From the NCBI RefSeq assembly GCF_945859705.1, contig NC_079136.1, forward strand, positions 81,840,867 through 81,904,866: a stretch of DNA of 64,000 nt, written 5' to 3'. Below the pieces are notes generated by a model, which saw nothing but the letters and a program-made list of their open reading frames with translations, was not told the origin of the DNA and ran no database searches. Made by a program: the position numbers and the translations under genes. Within the stretch, counting starts at the first letter, position 1; each line of letters starts with the position of its first letter. Source of the stretch: Episyrphus balteatus. Its lineage: Eukaryota > Arthropoda > Insecta > Diptera > Syrphidae. This document shows, one piece after another, positions 57,210-64,000 of this stretch.

Positions 57210-59195
57210 ATTGGTATTTTGCCCTGATTTTTCTTATATATAGAGTAAAAATAAGATCTCAATATTCTCACTCTAAAGAATCCGCGGCATGTACATATTT
57301 TTATGAGTTCAACATTGTCTAAAAACTTTAAATTAAATGAAAAAATAGATTCAATATCATTTTATGGAATTTTCAATTTAAAATAAACAAAAAGCAGATA
57401 CCTCAAAGTAACGTGGGTTTAAATGAGTTTGAATATCTCATCTTCTTTGAAACGTAGGTATATCACTCCAATAAATTAAGAAAAACATTTATGTTTTCAA
57501 TTATACAAATCATTTCAAGCAGAACTCTTTTTTTTTTAACAAAAGTCAAAATTTTAACTCAACTTTGACCTCGAAGAATTCATTTACCTTTCATATTCCT
57601 TTATTCATAATGTGTATTCATCTATTCAAAACATGCCTTAAGGATAATTTCATCTCTCGTTCATTTTTTATTCCGCGTCATCATAATGACGATGATGATG
57701 AAGAAAATATTTAATATTAACACTTCATGAATATTAAGAAATAGCCCGCCCCGTTCCGTCCGTCGCTGTTTCGCATATCTCGTCGTTCTTTAGAAAATCT
57801 CAAGTCATAAAATTCTGATTGCTGTTTGTATTCTCTCTCTCGCCTCATTCTCTTCCCAAAAACTTACCATTTTACCAGTAACCACCTCATTGCCATTCAC
57901 CATCATTCTGCTGTATCATAGGACAATGGAAAAAAAGGAGAGCATGTCTAAAATACTTCTTCTTCTTCTTCTACACACAACCCACTTTTTCTTTTTTTTG
58001 GCTAAATAGATTAATTTCAATCCTTTGCAGCAGGCCAATATCTTATACTGTGACTCGTGTCTATTCTATTGGAATGTGCCTTTGTCACATTGAATAGAAT
58101 AGAAAAATGGAACAAAAAAAAAAAAAAACGAAAAATATATAATATAGTAAAATCCTTAAGGATAAAAATTACTCAAAATATCCCATTCATATGTCATTCA
58201 CAGGTATTGAATATTTAATGGATATTCAGAGTTTCATAGTCTTCTTATTCTTGCTTGTCTCTTCTCTGGCATGTCCTTATGGAATATTTATACAAAGTAC
58301 ATAAATGAATGGAATGTCAGATGAAGAAGATTTTCTCTGTCATCGCAGTGATGAAGGGTTAAGTTATCTTCTTGCAATATCTTTTGTATAGGTGGGGGGC
58401 TTAAGGATATATGATGACATAATAGCGCGGGTGACATTTTTGACCTTTCTTTCTTCTTCTCCTTTTTTTTTTTTTTTATTTGTTTTCGAGTTCGAATCTG
58501 AACTTATGATGGAACACACACACAATTCCGAACCTGATCCTGAATCCGATCCTTTGTGATGTGAAAGTGTCTTAACTGTCATAGTGACAGGCGCATTCTT
58601 CCAACAGATTGATATTTACTCCTTATTGTGTGCAGAGACTATACCTACCTCCTGACATAACATAAACGATATACATCAGACTAGATAGGATGATAACATC
58701 ATAGTCATTGTTGTAATCATCATGTCCTTGTATCCTCTTTTACATAGACTATCACCCATGGATTTATACACACACATACCAACATAGATAGATATTTCAG
58801 TCATTGTCATTTTATTTAACTTGTCATGTTTAGGTTGTGGTTTTTTTTTTTGTATTTTTTGACAGCTGAAAAAGGACGAGCAAGGAGACGGCATGGAAGA
58901 CACTTTCTTTAGGTTTGATTTCGTTGTTGTTGTTGTGTGTTGTTTTGTATAAAAAGAAACCTGTGTCCTTTGTGAACCTATAGTAGTAATATTTTTATTT
59001 TTTGTTTGGATTTACAAAAAAAAAACAACAAGGAGAAAAATAAGTAGAGATGCTGAGATAAAATATAATATTTTGTGCCATAAAATGCGGTATCTGGGTA
59101 TGTCTTTGACTACACACAGGCGATGATTATGATTATGATGACGATGATGATGGCAGCCAGCGATGAAAGCGAGGATACACTGAACCAAAAAGGTA
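57210..59195. other. Non-coding; microsatellite-rich, possible regulatory DNA
   Basis: Segment 57600-59180 is less AT-rich, with GACGATGATGATGAAG near 57688, CTTCTTCTTCTTCT near 57956 and GATGATTATGATTATGATGA near 59122. The short minus frames at 58364-58582 and 58676-58903 are low-complexity. No gene is called. Confidence 0.45.
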
Positions 59196-60003
59196 CATGG
59201 AATTAATGAATATATTCATTCTATTAATGTATCGTTCATTATTATTTGTCCAATGATCCTGTTCATTAAGATAATGAACGGCCGTTCATTAAAATCAATG
59301 AACGTTCATTAATTCTATGAACCATACATAATTTCATTCATAAAATTTCGAACTTGAAATTTCGAACATATTTTAATGAATCGTTCATTAAAACAATGAA
59401 CAGTGTTCATTGATTTAATGAATACGTTCATAAAAAAAAATAAATGCGTTCATTACATTAATGAACGGATTCATAGAACTAATGAACCGTTCTTAAAAAT
59501 AAAAATATCCGTTCATAGAATTAATGAACACGTTCATTAAAATAATGAACCGTTCATAAAAATAAAAAAAATCGTGCATAAAATTAATGAATGCGTTCAT
59601 TAAATTAATGAACGCATTCATTGAATCAATGAACCGTTCATAAAAATAAAAAAAAAAACCTGCCTAAAATTAATGAACGCGTTCATAGAATTAATGAACG
59701 CATTCATAGAATTAATGAATGCCGTTCATAAAATTAATGAACGCCGTTCATAAAATTAATGAACGCCTTTCATAAAATTAATGAACGCCGTTCATAAAAT
59801 TAATGAACGCCGTTCATAAAATTAATGAACGCCGTTCATAGAATTAATGAACGCCGTTCATTAAATTAATGAACGCGTTCATAAAAATAAAAAAACCCGT
59901 TCATAAAATTAATGAACGCGTTCCTAAAATCAATGAACACGTTCGTATTAATTTTACGAACGTGTTCATTAATTTAACGAACGCGTTCATTAATTTTATG
60001 AAC
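59196..60003. repeat. Palindromic 22-bp tandem array (GTTCATNAAATTAATGAACG)
   Basis: The array alternates GTTCAT and ATGAAC around AT-rich cores, so almost every unit is itself self-complementary (for example TTAATGAACGCGTTCATTAA). The cleanest part, about 59722-59880, repeats GCCGTTCATAAAATTAATGA plus AC with a 22-bp period for about seven units. Outer parts are more diverged and interrupted by AAAAATAAAAA spacers. There is no coding or transposon end. Dozens of adjacent short hairpins could form. Confidence 0.9.
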
Positions 60004-61120
60004 ACAGGCCTACGTTCCGTAACTCTTGCACCGTCATAAGTGCTCGAAAAACATTGTGAATTCGAATGAAATCAATTTTTTTGTACAAATTTCATTTTGA
60101 TTCAAATTGTTTTTCTACAACTTATTTCCATGCAAGCGTTATAGAACGTAGGCACTGTTTTCAATAAATTTAAAAAGTTAAATTTCGTATAGTCTTATTT
60201 CTTTGTCAAAGAATTTTTAATCTCCTGTCAAGAAATTAAAAAAATCAACTGACAAATAAATAAGTCATGGAAGCTTAGCTTTCTAAATTTATTAGGTCGA
60301 GATCTGTGAAAAAGAAAGAAAAATTAATGTGAATCGCCGTGTTCAATTTTTACAAACCTGTACATTCGGTTTTTCATCTCTAATCTTCTCCTTTCTGAAA
60401 TCTTAAAGGTTAAATTAAAGAAATATTTATATTTACATTAACTCTTTTATTGTTCAAATAAACCAAATGAATGGCAGGAAAAATTTTATTACATTATTTT
60501 GTAGATTTATCTTCAGATAAGAAAGTGAAACAAATTATAAAAAGTGAAATTAAGGGAAATTTGAATCAAAATAATATAAGAATTGAAATTTTATGATCTC
60601 ATTTACCAAAACTAGAGCATTTGTACATACATACATTTTTTATTTGGTGGGTGGGTATTCTCACCCATTTTGTTGAGGAAGGCAATATGGTCTTCTTAAG
60701 CTTGAATTGTGTTGCCTATCCAAACGAATGAATACTGCGAGTCCTTGATGGTATGTCGTATAACGTGTTTCCTACCATCTGTGTCTTTTTTTATAACTTT
60801 TTGGAAAGGTACAAAGTATCCATGCAGAGCCCAAAGTAATGCCGCATCTTTACAGTCTGAAAAAAAGCCAACCACATAAATACCAAAATCAGTAAGGCTT
60901 TTAACAACAATTTGGTACAATAATTATATATTTATACATAGCTATATTAAAATGTATGATAGTGTATTTTTAAGTATAAATTTATTTTTACTAATCACTT
61001 GGAATAGTAAAAAATAATAATTACAAGTTCTACTTAAAAATATTTAAACTAAGCACGAACTTTCAGATGAATCTGCTGTTTTAATTTTGATTAGAACCTG
61101 TCGTATATTTTTTTTATTGA
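60004..61120. other. Non-coding, AT-rich
   Basis: Unique AT-rich spacer between the palindromic array and the higher-order repeat; it includes one doubtful open frame listed separately. Confidence 0.55.
60696..60920 (-). other. Unrecognised 74-codon open frame
   Basis: This minus-strand frame is less biased to Phe/Lys/Ile runs than others in the window and contains a mixed stretch (DCKDAALLWALHGYFVPF). I recognise no family. It lacks a clear start context or splice context and is too short to call a gene. It may be the remains of a transposon or retrocopied exon, or chance. Confidence 0.15.
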
Positions 61121-61735
61121 CACGGTTATCAGTACAGAGAAATTTTCAAAAAAAAAATTTTTCATTGAAAAAAATTCTAAGTCCCAATAGTATGTTAAGT
61201 TTTTTTGGCATCGAAAATTTTCTAAGTCCCCAACTAAATTTTTTCATTGAAATAAAAAAAAAAATTTTCATTGAAAAATATTCAAGTCCCAAAATAAGTT
61301 AAGGTTTTTTTGGTATCGAAAAGTCCCCAACAAGATTTTTTGTATTGAAAAATGTTCTAAGTCCCAAAACTAAGTTAAGTTTTTTTGGCATCGAAAATTT
61401 TCTAAGTCCCCAACATTGAAAAATATTCTAAGTCCCAAAAAAAATTTTTCATTAAAAAATATTCTAAGTCCCAAAAAAAGATAGGTTTTTTTGGCATCGA
61501 AAATTTTCTAGGTCCCCAACTAAATTTTTTTATTGAAAAATATTCTAAGTCCCAAAAAAAATTTTCATTGAAAAATATTCTAAGTCCCAAAATAAGTTAA
61601 GGTTTTTTTGGCATCGAAAAGTCCCCAACAAGATTTTTTGTATTGAAAAATGTTCTAAGTCCCAAAACTAAGTTAAGTTTTTTTGGCATCGAAAATTTTC
61701 TAAGTCCCCAACATTGAAAAATATTCTAAGTCCTA
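61121..61735. repeat. Higher-order tandem repeat (ATTCTAAGTCCC units, ~298-bp period)
   Basis: Short units of the form TTTTTTTGGCATCGAAAATT + TTCTAAGTCCCCAAC and ATTGAAAAATATTCTAAGTCCC alternate with variable A/T spacers. A composite block, starting TTAAGGTTTTTTTGG at 61299 and again at 61597, repeats with a ~298-bp period. The minus-strand frame with repeated WDLEYFS (61402-61590) is only the repeat read antisense. The array directly abuts the 328-bp satellite, and its last unit changes to the satellite start at about 61736. Confidence 0.85.
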
Positions 61736-61738
61736 AAC

Positions 61739-64000
61739 CGAAGTTCAAATAATTTATTAGGATTTTTTTTAAATATTTTATGAAAAATCATATTGAAAAA
61801 GTTAATTTATTCAAGTTTAAAACATCTAAATCAACATTTGGCCTGTTTGCGGTAGAGTGTCAATGATAATATGCAAGTTTATTTCAAAATACTAATGAAA
61901 ATGATTGTAGATGGTAATCCTAGTTTCATTTTTTCTCAATTTAGTATATCAAACTCTATAAACGATCAAAACCAACGCTTAAAAGTGCATAAAAAGTCAT
62001 TCTATTCAAATTTTATTGATACTCTACCGCATACGCTGCTTTCAGAAAAGAAAAATAAACTAAAAACGAAGTTCAAATAATTTATTATGATTTTTTTAAG
62101 ATATTTTATGAAAATTCATATTAAAAAAGTTAATTTATTCAAGTTTAAAACTTCTAAGTCAATTTTTGGCCTGTTTGCGGTAGAGTGTTAATGAAAATAT
62201 GCAAGTTTATTTCAAAATACTAATGAAAATGATTGTAGATGGCAATCCTAGTTTCATTTTTTCTCAATTTAGGATATCAAACTCTATAAATGATCAAAAC
62301 CAACGCTTAAAAGTGGCTAAAAAAGTCATTCTATTCAAATTTTATTGATACTCTACCGCATACGCTGCTTTCAGAAAAGAAAAATAAACTAAAAACGAAG
62401 TTCAAATAATTTTTTAGGATTTTTTTAAGATATTTTATGAAAAATCATATTGAAAAAGTTAATTTATTCAAGTTTAGAATATCTAAATCAATTTTTGGCC
62501 TGTTTGCGGTAGAGTGTTAATGATAATATGCAAGTTTATTTCAAAATACTAATGAAAATGATTGTAGATGGTAATCCTAGTTTCATTTTTTCTCAATTTA
62601 GTATATCAAACTCTATAAACGATCAAAACCAACGCTTAAAAGTGCATAAAAAGTCATTCTATTCAAATTTTATTGATACTCTACCGCATACGCTGCTTTC
62701 AGAAAAGAAAAATAAACTAAAAACGAAGTTCAAATAATTTATTATGATTTTTTTAAGATATTTTATGAAAATTCATATTAAAAAAGTTAATTTATTCAAG
62801 TTTAAAACTTCTAAGTCAATTTTTGGCCTGTTTGCGGTAGAGTGTTAGTGAAAATATGCAAGTTAATTTCAAAATACTAATGAAAATGATTGTAGATGGT
62901 AATCCTAGTTTCATTTTTTCTCAATTTAGTATATCAAACTCAATAAACGATCAAAACCAACGCTTAAAAGTGCATAAAAAGTCATTCTATTCAAATTTTA
63001 TTAATACCCTACCGCATACGCTGCTTTGAGAAGAGAAAAATAAGCTAAAAACGAAGTTCAAATAATTTATTATGATTTTTTTTAAATATTTTATGAAAAA
63101 TCATATTGAAAAAGTTAATTTATTCAAGTTTAAAACTTCTAAGTCAATTTTTGGCCTGTTTGCGGTAGAGTGTTAATGATAATATGCAAGTTTATTTTAA
63201 AATACTAATGAAAATGATTGTAGATGGTAATCCTAGTTTCATTTTTTCTCAATTTAGTATATCAAACTCTATAAACGATCAAAACCAACGCTTAAAAGTG
63301 CATAAAAAGTCATTCTATTCAAATTTTATTGATACTCTACCGCATACGCTGCTTTCAGAAAAGAAAAATAAACTAAAAACGAAGTTCAAATAATTTATTA
63401 TGATTTTTTTAAGATATTTTATGAAAATTCATATTAAAAAAGTTAATTTATTCAAGTTTAAAACTTCTAAGTCAATTTTTGGCCTGTTTGCGGTAGAGTG
63501 TTAATGAAAATATGCAAGTTAATTTCAAAATACTAATGAAAATGATTGTAGATGGTAATCCTAGTTTCATTTTTTCTCAATTTAGTATATCAAACTCTAT
63601 AAACGATCAAAACCAACGCTTAAAAGTGCATAAAAAGTCATTCTATTCAAATTTTATTGATACTCTACCGCATACGCTGCTTTCAGAAAAGAAAAATAAA
63701 CTAAAAACGAAGTTCAAATAATTTATTATGATTTTTTTAAGATATTTTATGAAAATTCATATTAAAAAAGTTAATTTATTCAAGTTTAAAACTTCTAAGT
63801 CAATTTTTGGCCTGTTTGCGGTAGAGTGTTAATGAAAATATGCAAGTTAATTTCAAAATACTAATGAAAATGATTGTAGATGGTAATCCTAGTTTCATTT
63901 TTTCTCAATTTAGTATATCAAACTCTATAAACGATCAAAACCAACGCTTAAAAGTGCATAAAAAGTCATTCTATTCAAATTTTATTGATACTCTACCGCA
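61739..64000. repeat. 328-bp satellite array, A-B dimers, running off the window
   Basis: CGAAGTTCAAATAATTT starts units at 61739, 62067, 62396, 62724, 63052, 63380 and 63708, a period of 328-329 bp; the seventh is cut by the window end. Two subtypes alternate. Type A (1, 3, 5) has GAAAAATCATATTGAAAAAG and GATAATATGCAAG; type B (2, 4, 6, 7) has GAAAATTCATATTAAAAAAG and GAAAATATGCAAG. Each unit contains an inverted pair, TGCGGTAGAGT and ACTCTACCGCA, 162 bp apart (63817-63827 and 63990-64000 in unit 7). Four units keep a 69-codon frame, but unit 2 carries a frameshift and unit 4 has changes at the frame's end, so I do not treat it as a gene. Confidence 0.95.

Noticed and set aside
59196..60003. 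CRISPR-like appearance of regularly repeated palindromes
   Set aside because: There are no unique spacers, the units abut, and all other evidence is for an animal genome.
61402..61590. Minus-strand frame with repeated WDLEYFS
   Set aside because: It is the AAGTCCC tandem array read on the other strand.
61871..63721. 69-codon frame repeated in four satellite monomers
   Set aside because: Monomer 2 has a frameshift and the frame's end varies in monomer 4; it repeats because the DNA repeats, not because the protein is selected.
1..64000. LTR retrotransposon or endogenous virus
   Set aside because: I found no long direct repeats with TG...CA ends, primer-binding site or gag-pol-like frames.

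Overview
The window is AT-rich, non-coding DNA of animal type. It has long poly(T)/poly(A) tracts, TACCTACC and CGTCGT/CATCAT microsatellites, TA-flanked inverted-repeat transposons and a tandem satellite. The texture and the splice-signal style (CTAAT branch sites) suggest an insect, most likely a fly (Diptera). This is an inference; no species can be named from the sequence. No open frame exceeds about 122 codons, and none reads like a real protein. I call no functional protein-coding gene.

The most informative feature is a pair of zero-length-exon splice signals on the + strand, at 12169/12170 and 35292/35293. Each has a CTAAT branch-site match, a pyrimidine tract, then TTTCAG directly joined to GTAAGTTT. 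Two weaker candidates lie at 52588/52589 and 52923/52924. This is the layout of recursive-splicing ratchet points known from very long introns in flies. If correct, most or all of the window is one giant intron of a + strand gene whose exons lie outside it.

Layout. 1-12 kb: non-coding, a tRNA-like relic (142-211), a small MITE (6797-6945), a motif array (9133-9690) and a reverse-transcriptase fossil (11573-11671). 12-24 kb: first ratchet-point candidate, a decayed ~270-bp tandem array (13487-14590), a dead Tc1-type transposon (16911-18557) nested in a second copy of the 6.8-kb MITE, a decayed ~330-bp array (20251-20990), and a ~490-bp ATGA microsatellite (23820-24311). 24-32 kb: several copies of a 15-mer GTTACGGGTGTGACA, a TA-flanked MITE (27466-28445) and degenerate arrays. 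32-46 kb: three long fold-back elements (32330-34461, 41591-43388, 44235-45730), two of them carrying nested insertions, plus the second ratchet-point candidate, a small MITE (38251-38501) and a retroposed fragment with a 9-bp target duplication (38550-38781). 46-59 kb: mostly unique non-coding DNA with microsatellite-rich segments that could hold regulatory elements, decayed arrays, a TA-flanked MITE (55936-56781) and a further cluster of the 15-mer. 59-64 kb: a 22-bp palindromic tandem array (59196-60003), a higher-order repeat with a ~298-bp period (61121-61735), and a 328-bp satellite (from 61739 to the window end) arranged as A-B dimers.

The sequence records layered transposon insertion, palindrome formation and tandem amplification, probably inside a long intron. 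No genes act together here.
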